DNA from: CAZFHA01 sp964518595
GTDB lineage: Bacteria; Bacillota; Clostridia; Saccharofermentanales; Saccharofermentanaceae
NCBI GenBank assembly: GCA_964518595.1
Contig: CAZFHA010000006.1
Span: forward strand, 62,001-126,000
Direction: 5' to 3'
DNA: 64,000 nucleotides
Positions 8,691 to 18,057 of the stretch are shown piece by piece. The translations under genes were made by a program, and so were the position numbers. The notes under the pieces are model-generated. The model was not told the origin of the DNA, made no database searches, and worked only from the letters and a program-made list of their open reading frames with translations. How positions within the stretch are numbered: the stretch's first letter is position 1; every line of letters begins with the position of its first letter.

Positions 8691-9659
8691 TTAGCGCCAA
8701 GACAGTAAAGCCTCGCCATCACCGGTCAAGCGTAACTCCTCACAATTAGCCGGAACAAAAACCGACTCACCCTTACCGATAGCAACTGTCTCGCGGCTGA
8801 CACTCTTATAGCTTAGTTCTAAACTTCCAGAAAGAACTAAAAGAGATAGAAAGGAACGCCCATCACCGGGTAGATTCATTGTACCCTTGACCTGTAAACT
8901 ACTGACCTGAAAATAACGGCAACCAGCCAGATCCGCTCGCTCTCCACCGGTTACAGGATAATACGTAGGCAGAGGAACTTCTCCGGGAACAAAGTCATAT
9001 TTCAAAACATCAAGAGCCTTCTCTACATGCAGCTCCCGAGTTCGTCCTGAGGCATCCTTACGCTCATAATCAAATACTCGATAGGTAGTATTGGAGTTCT
9101 GCTGAACTTCCGCAATTAAAATACCGGCTCCAATCGCATGAATCACCCCAGCCTCAATGAAAAATACATCCCCAGCTTTTACCGATACACGATTCAAAAC
9201 TTCAGTTAAGCTGCCATCCTGAACACGTCGAGACACTTCTTCACGGCTAACCGGACGATTAAACCCGTAGTAAAGAAAAGCCTCCGGCTCTGCCGCCAAA
9301 ACATACCACATTTCGGTTTTACCAAACTCTCCCTCAACAGCTAAAGCATATCCATCCTCCGGATGAACTTGTACGGAGAGCGGTTCTTTGGCATCGATCA
9401 GCTTAATGAGAAGTGGAAAATATGTAGAAATAAGATTGTTTTGACCCAAGGCATGATCGGCATTTGAAAACAACGCCTCCGAGAGGGTTTTACCGGCTAA
9501 TGGTCCGTTAAGAATAACGGATTCCCCAGCTCGATTACAGGAAAGGGTCCAGGCTTCTGCGATAATCTTGCTTTCACTTTCAATTGAAAAATCCGTCTTG
9601 AGGCGATTGCCACCCCATAAATAGTCTTTAACAACGGGTTGTAGTTTTAGTGGGTACAT
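8691..9659 (-). CDS. manA: Mannose-6-phosphate isomerase, class I
   Basis: This 322-residue cupin-type enzyme interconverts mannose-6-phosphate and fructose-6-phosphate. The zinc-site segments are visible: SVQVHPEDGYA (Q-x-H), GKTEMWYVL (E) and EAGVIHAIGAGILIAEVQQNS (H), followed by TYRVFDY. This is the short Firmicutes form. Of two close ATGs, 9665 has only three bases after AGGAG while 9659 has nine, so 9659 is preferred. It follows the DEAD-box helicase gene by about 25 bases and probably shares its transcript. Confidence 0.93.
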   Translation of the reverse strand: MYPLKLQPVVKDYLWGGNRLKTDFSIESESKIIAEAWTLSCNRAGESVILNGPLAGKTLSEALFSNADHALGQNNLISTYFPLLIKLIDAKEPLSVQVHPEDGYALAVEGEFGKTEMWYVLAAEPEAFLYYGFNRPVSREEVSRRVQDGSLTEVLNRVSVKAGDVFFIEAGVIHAIGAGILIAEVQQNSNTTYRVFDYERKDASGRTRELHVEKALDVLKYDFVPGEVPLPTYYPVTGGERADLAGCRYFQVSSLQVKGTMNLPGDGRSFLSLLVLSGSLELSYKSVSRETVAIGKGESVFVPANCEELRLTGDGEALLSWR

Positions 9660-9684
9660 ATCCATCTTCTCCTAAAAGTAAAAA

Positions 9685-10809
9685 TTATATCTCCTCCAGG
9701 CTAAGCTCTGTCAACTCAACTTTAGTGTATCTACAGATCTCCTCTAAACGGGGATTCTCGAGATAGGATACAAAAGTATAAGCTGAGCCTGACTTTTTTG
9801 CCCGGCCGGTTCGACCAATACGATGTAAATAATACTCATTTTCTTTTGGGACGTCAAAGTTTATCACGCTGTCAATAGCCGAAATGTCGATGCCGCGAGC
9901 GGCAATATCCGTAGCAACCAAGATGGGAAAGTGACCTTTTCTAAAGCCCTCCATAACCCGGTTTCGAATATGCTGATTGATATCTCCATGCAGGCAGTCC
10001 GCCTTCAATCCGGCCTTAACAAGACGTTCTTTAAGATTGCTGACTCGGCTCTTGGTATTGCAGAAAATAATCACTTTACGTAGATTGCGGTTGCGTATAA
10101 GTGTGAGCAGGACATCGAATTTATCTTTATCTGCCACCGCAATGCGGAATTGTTCAATCTGAGGTAAATCCTCTGCTTTAGGAGCAACGTCAATCTCTAC
10201 AGCTCCGCGCAAATACTGCCAAGAAATATCCATAACATCCCGAGACATCGTAGCCGAGAACAAGGCTATTTGCTTATCTTGGGGTGTAAGTTCGATAATT
10301 TTACGAATATCTTTAAAAAATCCCATTCCCAGCATTTCATCAGCCTCATCCAAGACCAAGGTACATACTTTTGAAATATCAATGGCTTTTCGGTGGATGA
10401 GATCCAGTAGGCGGCCGGGTGTGGCAACCACTACCTGCGGAACCGCTGAAAGTTCACGAATTTGGCGTGCCATAGGCTGTCCCCCAATTAACGCACAAAT
10501 TCTAAATCCTGGTATAAATTTCCCAAGACTCTGCATTTCTTGCTTTATCTGCAGAGCCAGTTCCCGAGTAGGGCACAAAATAAGATTTTGCACACTTCGT
10601 TCGCGCATATTTAAATATTCTAAGATGGGAATACCAAAGGCAACGGTCTTTCCCGTGCCGGTAGGGGCTTTGGCAATAAGGCTGTAACCTTCCATTAAAA
10701 CGGGAATTCCTTGCTTCTGAATTGAGGTAGGTTCCGAAAACCCCATAGCTTTCACCGCTTTCTCAACTTCCGGTGACAAGGAAAATTCGGAAAATGACTT
10801 ATTATTCAT
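9685..10809 (-). CDS. DEAD-box ATP-dependent RNA helicase
   Basis: The product is 374 residues and contains all core motifs: Q-motif (FSEFSLSPEV ... GFSEPTSIQ), Walker A APTGTGKT, PTRELA, TPGRL, DEAD (VLDEADEML), SAT, and HRIGRTGRAKKSG. It ends soon after the helicase core, so it lacks the C-terminal RNA-binding extension of DbpA/CshA/DeaD proteins and is a minimal helicase. The ATG at 10809 has AAAGGAC four bases upstream; the longer frame start has no support. Such proteins unwind RNA during ribosome assembly or decay, but the specific RNA target cannot be told. Confidence 0.94.
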   Translation of the reverse strand: MNNKSFSEFSLSPEVEKAVKAMGFSEPTSIQKQGIPVLMEGYSLIAKAPTGTGKTVAFGIPILEYLNMRERSVQNLILCPTRELALQIKQEMQSLGKFIPGFRICALIGGQPMARQIRELSAVPQVVVATPGRLLDLIHRKAIDISKVCTLVLDEADEMLGMGFFKDIRKIIELTPQDKQIALFSATMSRDVMDISWQYLRGAVEIDVAPKAEDLPQIEQFRIAVADKDKFDVLLTLIRNRNLRKVIIFCNTKSRVSNLKERLVKAGLKADCLHGDINQHIRNRVMEGFRKGHFPILVATDIAARGIDISAIDSVINFDVPKENEYYLHRIGRTGRAKKSGSAYTFVSYLENPRLEEICRYTKVELTELSLEEI

Positions 10810-11000
10810 TTGTGTCCTTTCTGGTTCTGACTGCTTATTAAAGTATATAGATTGTATTATCACAGGGATAAACAAAGCAAAATATTCCTACTTTGAGTGT
10901 AGCATGAGTGCTATTTTTGTCAAACAAATTATTGTATTATAGAGTGAAAAGAAAAATACTCAGCGCTTCCTCTGCTAGTAGGAGACGATTAAGGATAAAG

Positions 11001-11942
11001 ATGAACAGACAAGTATTTCTTCAGGCTTTGCAAAAAGTCAGACTAAACATGCAGTCAGTTATGGTCGGAAAAGAAGGAGCTGTTAACCTACTGCTGGTGG
11101 CTCTTTTATGCAACGGCCATGTGCTATTAGAAGATGTGCCGGGCATCGGTAAAACAACTCTGGTTAATGCTCTGGCTCAGTCTTTGGACTGCACCTTTGC
11201 CCGCATCCAATTCACGCCGGACATTACACCTTCAGACATTACCGGCTTCTCGCTTTATAACATGAAAACCCAGGAATTTGAATTTAGGCCGGGACCGATT
11301 CTTAACCAGATCATCTTAGCGGACGAAATCAACCGCACATCTCCCAAGACACAGTCTAGTCTTTTGGAGATTATGCAGGAACAGCAAGTGACAGTGGATG
11401 GTGTAAGTTATCCATTGCCCTCCCCGTTTATGGTATTGGCTACGCAGAATCCTTTAGAGTATGCCGGTACATACCCTTTGCCAGAAGCACAACTGGATCG
11501 CTTCTGTCTCTCGGTACGCATGGGTTATCCCACAGTAGATCAAGAAATAGCCATCTTGGCTCGAGCCGAGCATTTCCCTCAGAACAAAGCCCTAGAACCG
11601 GTTCTTCATGCTAAGGATATTACAGCCTTGCAAAAAGCCGCCAGTGAGATCTATTGTGCCGAGACCATTAAGCTGTATATTGCTAAAATTGCTGATACAT
11701 CCCGTAATAGCCCAGAGCTAAAGCTGGGTATCAGTCCCCGAGCCTCCATCCACCTGATGCAGGCTGCCAAGGCAATCGCTTTTATGGAGGGTCGAGATTA
11801 TGTTGTCCCGGGAGATGTACGCCAAATGTGCCAACCTGTTTTAGCGCACCGGCTTATTCTTCGCGCAGAGAGTAAAGCAGCCGGTAACAACGCTGATACT
11901 GTTTTAAATGAAATACTTAGAGGTATTTCTGTGCCGAGGTAA
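11001..11942 (+). CDS. MoxR-family AAA+ ATPase
   Basis: The product is 313 residues. It shows Walker A (DVPGIGKTTLVNAL), Walker B (IILADEINRTSPKTQSSLLEIMQE), the sensor region (VLATQNPLEYAGTYPLPEAQLDRF) and the C-terminal lid (ISPRASIHLMQAAKA ... YVVPGDVR), all typical of MoxR. These ATPases act as chaperones for maturing partner proteins, usually encoded with DUF58 and transglutaminase-like proteins, exactly the arrangement here. The ATG at 11001 has AAGGA six bases upstream. An upstream in-frame start would add 31 basic residues unlike the family. It is the first gene of a three-gene operon. Confidence 0.93.
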   Translation: MNRQVFLQALQKVRLNMQSVMVGKEGAVNLLLVALLCNGHVLLEDVPGIGKTTLVNALAQSLDCTFARIQFTPDITPSDITGFSLYNMKTQEFEFRPGPILNQIILADEINRTSPKTQSSLLEIMQEQQVTVDGVSYPLPSPFMVLATQNPLEYAGTYPLPEAQLDRFCLSVRMGYPTVDQEIAILARAEHFPQNKALEPVLHAKDITALQKAASEIYCAETIKLYIAKIADTSRNSPELKLGISPRASIHLMQAAKAIAFMEGRDYVVPGDVRQMCQPVLAHRLILRAESKAAGNNADTVLNEILRGISVPR

Positions 11943-11943
11943 T

Positions 11944-13116
11944 ATGCTTTTTCGAAGAATTTTCTTTGTCGTTTTATGGTTCTTAAGCTTATGGTTTCTT
12001 TTAGCCAGTGGAAAGCCTTTATTTATCGCACTGTTTTTTGTGATCTCTTTATTGGCTTTTTGCTCAGCACTACAGTTGTTTCTTATGCTGCTATCTTTTC
12101 GTCTCCAAGTCAGAATACAGGCTGAAGAAATCGAAAAAGGTGATCCGGCTCAACTGGTTCTCACTCCAAGCACCCGTTTTTTCCCTATCGTCAATGTTAA
12201 TATTTTGATGGAAATACCTGATTTGTATACAAATGCAGCGCAAAAAGCTGCCGCTCCGGTCTGTCTGAGCTTTGCTCAGAGCAGCCAGATTCCCTTAACC
12301 CTCCTGCCCTATTACGCCGATATTTATAACATCAAAATCAATAAGATTGTTTTTCGTGACCTCTTGGGATTGTGGCAACTAAAGGTATCTGGAGAAAAAT
12401 ACCTAGATAGCTGTTACTACTCATACAGCCTATTGCCTAGAGGAGACCTGCCCTTACCGCTTCACAAGACCGGAAACACAGGCAAGGACAGCCCCAAGTA
12501 TAGCTATGAAGCCACAGAGCTTTCTGGTATTCGTCATTACCGGCAGGGAGACCCCCTCCGTAGTATCCACTGGAAGCAGTCTGCCCGCTTGGGCAAATGG
12601 CAAGTCAAAGAATATGAGAATAATTCTGAACCGATTCCGCTACTTTATTTAGATATGGCAACTGGTGACGCACAAGGATTATCCCTTCCCCAACAGGATG
12701 CCCTCTTAGAGGCGGCGGCTTCTTATGGGAGACTGCGCCTTGAACAGGGACATAGTTTCGTTCTCTGGTGTCCCAATAGAGAAAAATTGGGCGCTCTGAT
12801 TTCCTTTGACGGTATAGGACAGTACAAGAATTTTCGAAAGGAACTCATGTCCTATTGCACTCCTGCCGAATCCACCCTCCGTTGGCGCGAAGAGTTCTTG
12901 GCTATATTGTCCTCAAATACCTTTACGCCCTCACTCTTCTGCACCGTAGCTTCGACCAGAAATAGCTTTTTAGGAAAAATTCAAGAAGCAATGTATACCG
13001 GATCAGGACTGCTATATCTTTTGCCAACAGATTCGGACCAAAGTATTCCCAAAAGCGAAGATCTTTTTCCTTTTGAAGTTTTCTCTATCCCTACCACCGA
13101 AAGGGAGGTGGAATAA
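11944..13116 (+). CDS. DUF58 domain membrane protein
   Basis: This 390-residue protein has two adjacent N-terminal transmembrane helices (residues about 5-50). The DUF58 signature lies near residues 195-220 (SGIRHYRQGDPLRSIHWKQS and ARLGKWQVKEYE), followed by a von Willebrand-like fold region. DUF58 proteins are obligate companions of MoxR ATPases; their biochemical role is not established. The start is set by GAGGT just before the ATG and lies one base after the moxR stop. The stop overlaps the next gene start (TAATG), indicating translational coupling. Confidence 0.88.
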   Translation: MLFRRIFFVVLWFLSLWFLLASGKPLFIALFFVISLLAFCSALQLFLMLLSFRLQVRIQAEEIEKGDPAQLVLTPSTRFFPIVNVNILMEIPDLYTNAAQKAAAPVCLSFAQSSQIPLTLLPYYADIYNIKINKIVFRDLLGLWQLKVSGEKYLDSCYYSYSLLPRGDLPLPLHKTGNTGKDSPKYSYEATELSGIRHYRQGDPLRSIHWKQSARLGKWQVKEYENNSEPIPLLYLDMATGDAQGLSLPQQDALLEAAASYGRLRLEQGHSFVLWCPNREKLGALISFDGIGQYKNFRKELMSYCTPAESTLRWREEFLAILSSNTFTPSLFCTVASTRNSFLGKIQEAMYTGSGLLYLLPTDSDQSIPKSEDLFPFEVFSIPTTEREVE

Positions 13117-15521
13117 TGGCTTCTCTATTAGGAGAGAAAAATCCCCCTAAACTTTGGTGGCTTTATATTCTAGCCGCCTTTCTAAGCGCTACAGGCTTCA
13201 CCATGATTATGGCTCAAGATGCGAGTCTGCCCTTTTCACAACCGCTCTCAGCGCTCGTTCTCTGTCTAACCATCATTATTATATTTTTCCTGCTTTTTCG
13301 GCGGATGATTATTTTTCTACTTGTGTTAACACTGTCTGTAATCATCATTCTTCTACTCTTCTGGCTTAGGTATGAATGGCTGCAAAACCTATTCTCTGTA
13401 TTTCAGAACTTCAGTACTTGGATTCTTCCCTTTTGGCAACAAGGAGAACCAAAGGACCCTCTCTTTGAGCAAATTCTGTTTTTACTCTTTGCCTTAATTG
13501 GATGTGGCTTAAGTTATATTAGTTTCTTTTTTCTGAAAAATTTATTTTTACTGCTGATCCCTACGTTAACGGCGATTGTACTTTTGGATAACCTTTTTCA
13601 TCGCCCCCTGAATTATTCTGGGCTTTTCTTTCTCTCTCTGGGATGTATTCTTTTTTTGGTAGCCAGTGCTCGTCAACACTATTATACGGAAACGCCCACC
13701 GAGAACAGCTCTCGCCGGGGATTTTACGCCAGTATTTTTCTGTTATTGCCCTTTCTCTTGGCCGGACTCTTATTTACTACCTCCATTACACCCCAAGTTG
13801 AAAAAAGCAATGTAAAGTCTGCCGAAGTAGAAAAGATAAGTGAAGGAATTTTAGGTTTTTTCCATTTACCTATTCCCAGTCTGGCCAATCGGAGCCCTTT
13901 TAATCTTGGTTCTATGGGTTATTATCCACTGGCAAACCGCCTGGGTGGCAAGGTCAATCAAAGCCCTGAAGCTGTGATGACCGTCGAGACTTCTTCAAAT
14001 CTTCTACTACGAGGAGCAACCTATAACCGCTATGATAAAAATCTCTGGTCCAACACCTTGTTTGGCGAGTCTAATCGTGCGGCGACAGTTCTTAGTCAGA
14101 ATCAGGAAACAGATATTTTTGATCGGCAGCGGCCTAGCCCCAGTATTCCCAGCGAAATAAGAGAGGCGGTTTTTGCGGAGGGTACAATCAAAGTTACTCC
14201 TGTCGTCGGCAAGGCGGTCAGTTCGTTGTTTGTTCCCGGACATATAGAGTCAATTGCCCTGCCCACAGAACGATTATATTTTAACTCTTCCGGCGAATAT
14301 TTTTCAGACCTACCTCTGGCAGCGGGAGAAAGTTATGAGGTTTCCTTTTTACGATTCCGCTCCGGTTCGGCAGATTTCAGAAATAGCCTTCTGGCTTTAG
14401 AAAACTACATCAAAGAGCATCCGGAAGTCGCTGATAGTCAAGAAAAACTAAACTGGATTAGTCAGAACTACAGCAAAGCCAATATCCCGACTTCTGTCTC
14501 AGATTACGCTGCGCAGATTGCCACTTCTGGTCAGACACCTGTGGAAAAAGCCTTTTTACTTCAGGATGCTCTCTTAGGCTACCTGTATAACTTAGAAGTA
14601 GAGACTCCACCGGACGAAGCCGATTTTGTTGAATACTTTTTACTCACTCGGGAGGGCTACTGTACCTACTTTGCTTCGGCAATGACCATGCTAGCACGTG
14701 CGCAAGGTATTCCTGCGCGCTATGTAGAAGGGTTTGTAGTGGTAAAAGACCCCAAGGCCGACCCAGCGGCGGCAGTTTTGGTAACAGGTAAAGAAGCACA
14801 TGCTTGGTGCGAAATATACCTGGACGGAATCGGCTGGTTTCCCATTGACGCAACCCCTGCCGGCGCCGATCAATCCCAAAGGCAAACCCCGGAGCAAGTC
14901 CAAATCACAACCACGCCAACACCTGCGGCAACTAACACTGCCCCTACGCCCACCCCCATAGTTAAGACAATCATGCCTACAAAGCAGCCGGAAAACATGC
15001 CCACGCCTACACCGGTAGTAGCAGAAAAAAACTCGGTCTTTTCTTTAAATTTCTTGTGGTTAAGCGGAATGCTATTAATTCTGCTTTTCCTCGGCATAGT
15101 CTTTTTACTGTCCTTAAGAGCCTATCGCTACAAGCGGGGAAGAGGGCGTTTAAAATTACTTGCTTGGGATGCCTTGCAAAGCACCCTCGCTCCTGAGGCA
15201 ACTTTATCTTATCTTGAGCGGCAAACCCTCAGGCAGTTGTCCATTTTATCTATCAATATCTATCCTGCCGAGACCATGAAAGACTTTGCTCTGCGGTTGC
15301 GTCAAATCGCACCCGATCCGAACTATTTCTCCGCCGAATTTGCTTTGCCGGACATTAGCCTACTAGCAGAATTAGTTGAAGCCTGGCGCTATGGTGGAAA
15401 GCCCCCCGAAACGGAAGCCTTATTTCTATGCTATCAACAGTGCCAAGCTTTTGAGCAATTGCTGAATTCAGGCTTCAAGCGGCGACGGGATTATATCCGT
15501 GCCGTAATTCAGGTAAAATAA
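13116..15521 (+). CDS. Membrane protein with extracytoplasmic transglutaminase-like domain (TgpA-like)
   Basis: The product is 801 residues. At least six transmembrane helices fill the first 220 residues. An extracytoplasmic region follows and ends in a transglutaminase-like domain with Cys in EGYCTYFASAMTMLARAQGI, His in EAHAWCEIYL and Asp in GWFPIDATP, the expected catalytic triad. A Pro/Thr-rich linker (about residues 588-635) leads to a last helix (WLSGMLLILLFLGIVFLL) and a cytoplasmic DUF4129-like tail. Proteins of this layout sit in MoxR-DUF58 loci and are thought to cleave or crosslink envelope peptides; the substrate is unknown. It is the third gene of the operon. Confidence 0.9.
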   Translation: MASLLGEKNPPKLWWLYILAAFLSATGFTMIMAQDASLPFSQPLSALVLCLTIIIIFFLLFRRMIIFLLVLTLSVIIILLLFWLRYEWLQNLFSVFQNFSTWILPFWQQGEPKDPLFEQILFLLFALIGCGLSYISFFFLKNLFLLLIPTLTAIVLLDNLFHRPLNYSGLFFLSLGCILFLVASARQHYYTETPTENSSRRGFYASIFLLLPFLLAGLLFTTSITPQVEKSNVKSAEVEKISEGILGFFHLPIPSLANRSPFNLGSMGYYPLANRLGGKVNQSPEAVMTVETSSNLLLRGATYNRYDKNLWSNTLFGESNRAATVLSQNQETDIFDRQRPSPSIPSEIREAVFAEGTIKVTPVVGKAVSSLFVPGHIESIALPTERLYFNSSGEYFSDLPLAAGESYEVSFLRFRSGSADFRNSLLALENYIKEHPEVADSQEKLNWISQNYSKANIPTSVSDYAAQIATSGQTPVEKAFLLQDALLGYLYNLEVETPPDEADFVEYFLLTREGYCTYFASAMTMLARAQGIPARYVEGFVVVKDPKADPAAAVLVTGKEAHAWCEIYLDGIGWFPIDATPAGADQSQRQTPEQVQITTTPTPAATNTAPTPTPIVKTIMPTKQPENMPTPTPVVAEKNSVFSLNFLWLSGMLLILLFLGIVFLLSLRAYRYKRGRGRLKLLAWDALQSTLAPEATLSYLERQTLRQLSILSINIYPAETMKDFALRLRQIAPDPNYFSAEFALPDISLLAELVEAWRYGGKPPETEALFLCYQQCQAFEQLLNSGFKRRRDYIRAVIQVK

Positions 15522-15556
15522 AAAAAGAACTTTCCGGCTCGCAAAGGAGATCAGAA

Positions 15557-16777
15557 ATGAAAGCAACAACCGCCAGCCAATCTTTGAACCGCAAGGTCAA
15601 TACACAGCTAACCTTTATCCAGTCCTCATTCTGGATGACCTACTTGCCCTTTTCGGGTTTTAGCGTGGTGTTGTTACGCTCAAAGTCTTTCAGTGACGGA
15701 GAAATTGGGCTGCTCTTATTCTTTCAAGCCTTGGCTTCAATTATTATTCAGCCTTTACTTTCAGGCTTCTTAAGCCGAAATCCTACATATTCACTGAAAA
15801 AAGTCATTGCCCTTATGATGGTTTGTGGTGGCCTCTTTTCTGGTCTGCTGTTTTTTATTCCTCACCTCTTTGTTCCGGCGCTGGTAGTTTTTGTTGTACA
15901 GGGAGCAACCATAAATGCCGCTCCGGCCTTTATTAATGCCCTCTGTATGCAGCTGCAAAGCCGCGGCATACAGGTAAACTACGGACTAGCTAGAGGTATG
16001 GGTTCTTTATTTTATGCCCTCCTGGGTGTAGGCTTAGGAAAACTGGTTGATATGGTAGGCGCAATGTCAGTACTCTGGGTATTCATTCCCCTTACCGCCT
16101 TGACAGCATTATTACTTCTGAAACTTTATATACCGGAAGAGGCCATTTCTTCAGTTCCCACTGAAAGAGTAAAGTCAGGCAATATCTGGCGTTTTCTCGT
16201 GGATAATCGCCGTTTCGGCTTATTTTGTCTGGCTTCCAGCGGCCTGTTTATTAGCCACGCCTGCATAAACAGCTATTTACCAGCCATTATGGATTATTTA
16301 GGCGGGAATGTAACCGATCAAGGAATTACTCGGGCTATCGCCGCTGCTGTGGAGCTTCCTATCATGTTTATTTTTATTTTTGTCGCTCGACGGTTTAGCA
16401 GCCCCGGCCTTCTGGCGCTATCAGGGTTTTCCTTTTTACTAAAGGCAGTGGCTACTTTTTTAGCACCTAGCGTTACTTGGCTCTTTCTGGTGCAGCTTTT
16501 GCAGATGCCTGCCTTTGGCCTTTATACTCCCTCCGCTGTCTTATACTCGGATCAGGCAGTTCATCCCCGGGAACAAGTCAGAGCCCAAGCCTTGGCTATG
16601 ATGTTTGGTATGGGGATCGGCTATGCCGGGGGAAATTTGTTAGGCGGTTGGCTACTAGATTGGTTTGGACTAACCGGACTCTTTGCCGCTGCGATCCTCT
16701 TCGCCTTCCTCGGCTTTGTTTTAATGCTTTTGGGTTGGCTACTGCCCAAGCCAAAAACAGCCGAAAGTTCCCTTTAG
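15557..16777 (+). CDS. MFS transporter (MFS_1-like, 12 helices)
   Basis: This 406-residue protein has about 12 hydrophobic helices in two six-helix halves joined by a short charged loop near residue 200 (IPEEAISSVPTERVKSG). The layout resembles the LacY/nucleoside:H+ symporter branch of the major facilitator superfamily. The substrate cannot be read from the sequence. AAAGGAG seven bases before the ATG supports the start. It begins 35 bases after the transglutaminase gene and may be read through from that operon. It is convergent with the deoxynucleoside salvage operon, so nucleoside uptake is a possible but unproven role. Confidence 0.85.
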   Translation: MKATTASQSLNRKVNTQLTFIQSSFWMTYLPFSGFSVVLLRSKSFSDGEIGLLLFFQALASIIIQPLLSGFLSRNPTYSLKKVIALMMVCGGLFSGLLFFIPHLFVPALVVFVVQGATINAAPAFINALCMQLQSRGIQVNYGLARGMGSLFYALLGVGLGKLVDMVGAMSVLWVFIPLTALTALLLLKLYIPEEAISSVPTERVKSGNIWRFLVDNRRFGLFCLASSGLFISHACINSYLPAIMDYLGGNVTDQGITRAIAAAVELPIMFIFIFVARRFSSPGLLALSGFSFLLKAVATFLAPSVTWLFLVQLLQMPAFGLYTPSAVLYSDQAVHPREQVRAQALAMMFGMGIGYAGGNLLGGWLLDWFGLTGLFAAAILFAFLGFVLMLLGWLLPKPKTAESSL

Positions 16778-16809
16778 AATCCTTCACTAAGGCTCAAGTC
16801 TTAATAGCA

Positions 16810-16850
16810 CTAAGCTCTACTACTTAGGGGGCCAAAGTAATAGAGCTTAG
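16810..16850. terminator. Inverted repeat between convergent genes, possible terminator
   Basis: CTAAGCTCTA pairs with TAGAGCTTAG, and the stem continues with TACTT/AAGTA after one mismatch around a G-rich loop. No clear U-tract follows on either strand, so termination is only probable from its position between the convergent MFS and cdd genes. Confidence 0.5.
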
Positions 16851-16898
16851 CACGGTTATCTTACTTTATTACAATTACAGCAAAAGAATTGTTGTGAA

Positions 16899-17369
16899 TT
16901 ATTTAGTGGCAGATAAACGCTCAGGACCAAAACCTTCCGGAAGCAATTCTTCTAAAGTAAAACGGCGAAAGGTTTCGTTATCTTTGGGCAGCCAAATTTC
17001 AAAGCTAGCTGGATCACAAAACTCCATCATCATTTGTCTACACACCCCACAGGGCGGACAATACGAACCAGCCTCTTTCATGGGACCGCCCACAACAGCA
17101 ATAGCTTTAAAGTCCCTCTCCCCCTCACTCACAGCTTTTAAAATGGCAGTGCGTTCGGCACAGGTAGTAGGGGTAAAGGTACAGGACTCCACATTAACGC
17201 CTTGATAGATTTTCCCAGATCGACCAAGCAAAGCTGCCCCTACCCAAAATTGGGAATAGGGGGCATAGGCTCGCTGACGCGCCTGATGCGCTTCTGTAAT
17301 CAGACTCTTTATGTCTTCCTCTAATTCAGCCCAACGAAAATCGCCGTGAGAAGGCTTCTTAGTAGCCAT
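16899..17369 (-). CDS. cdd: Cytidine deaminase
   Basis: This 156-residue protein has the zinc-site motifs TTCAERTAI (Cys and catalytic Glu) and PPCGVCRQ (two Cys), and the substrate loop GVNVESCTFTPTTC. It hydrolyses cytidine and deoxycytidine to uridine and deoxyuridine. It carries about 20 extra residues at each end compared with the usual form of about 130 residues. The ATG at 17369 has GGAG seven bases upstream and overlaps the deoC stop by 11 bases. It is the last gene of the nucleoside salvage operon. Confidence 0.94.
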   Translation of the reverse strand: MATKKPSHGDFRWAELEEDIKSLITEAHQARQRAYAPYSQFWVGAALLGRSGKIYQGVNVESCTFTPTTCAERTAILKAVSEGERDFKAIAVVGGPMKEAGSYCPPCGVCRQMMMEFCDPASFEIWLPKDNETFRRFTLEELLPEGFGPERLSATK

Positions 17370-18039
17370 CACCGTGCTCCTTCTTAATTAACTTTACAAT
17401 TCGACTTGTCCCTAGGCGCGAGGCTCCTGCAGCTAAGAACTGTCGGGCATCATCCAAGGTAGAGATACCACCCGCGGCTTTTATTTTGAGATTTTTGCCA
17501 ATATAGCGTTTAAAAAGTTGAATATCTTCTAAATTAGCACCGGCATGAGAGAAACCTGTGGAGGTCTTAATGAAGTCTGCCCCTGAGTCTGTCACAACCT
17601 GACAGAGTCGGATCTTTTCTTCCTCTGCCAGCAGACAAGTTTCAATGATTACCTTGAGAATAGAGTCAGGACAAGCCTGCCGCACCGCTTTAATCTCCTG
17701 AAGTACAGCCTCGTAATGGCCTTGCCGTACATCGCCTAAGTTAACTACCATATCAATCTCCGCAGCCCCCTGCTCCACGGCAACTTTAGTTTCAAATACC
17801 TTTACCTGCGTCGTATTGTAGCCATTGGGAAAGCCTATTACCGTACAAACAGGAATCTTTCCGGCGACATAATTTACTGCCCGCTCTACATAACTGGGAG
17901 GAATGCAAACACTGGCCACCCCAAACTGTATACCCTCATGGCAGATACCTAAAATATCTTCCCAAGTAGCGGTCTGTCCTAGAAGTGTGTGATCAACTGT
18001 CTTTAAAATCAATCTGTCTTCATGGCTAATTTCCAACAT
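17359..18039 (-). CDS. deoC: Deoxyribose-phosphate aldolase
   Basis: This 226-residue TIM barrel cleaves 2-deoxyribose-5-phosphate into glyceraldehyde-3-phosphate and acetaldehyde. Catalytic segments are visible: the Schiff-base lysine in FIKTSTGFSHAGA and the second lysine in LKIKAAGGIST, with the N-terminal DHTLL motif. AAAGGAGGCATTTT precedes the ATG. It lies 18 bases after deoB and overlaps cdd, and completes the route from deoxynucleosides to glycolysis. Confidence 0.96.
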   Translation of the reverse strand: MLEISHEDRLILKTVDHTLLGQTATWEDILGICHEGIQFGVASVCIPPSYVERAVNYVAGKIPVCTVIGFPNGYNTTQVKVFETKVAVEQGAAEIDMVVNLGDVRQGHYEAVLQEIKAVRQACPDSILKVIIETCLLAEEEKIRLCQVVTDSGADFIKTSTGFSHAGANLEDIQLFKRYIGKNLKIKAAGGISTLDDARQFLAAGASRLGTSRIVKLIKKEHGDGY

Positions 18040-18057
18040 AAAATGCCTCCTTTGTCG

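Noticed and set aside
14870..15201. Minus-strand frames with Gly/Val-rich repeats
   Set aside because: They are the mirror of the Thr-Pro linker codons of the transglutaminase-like protein.
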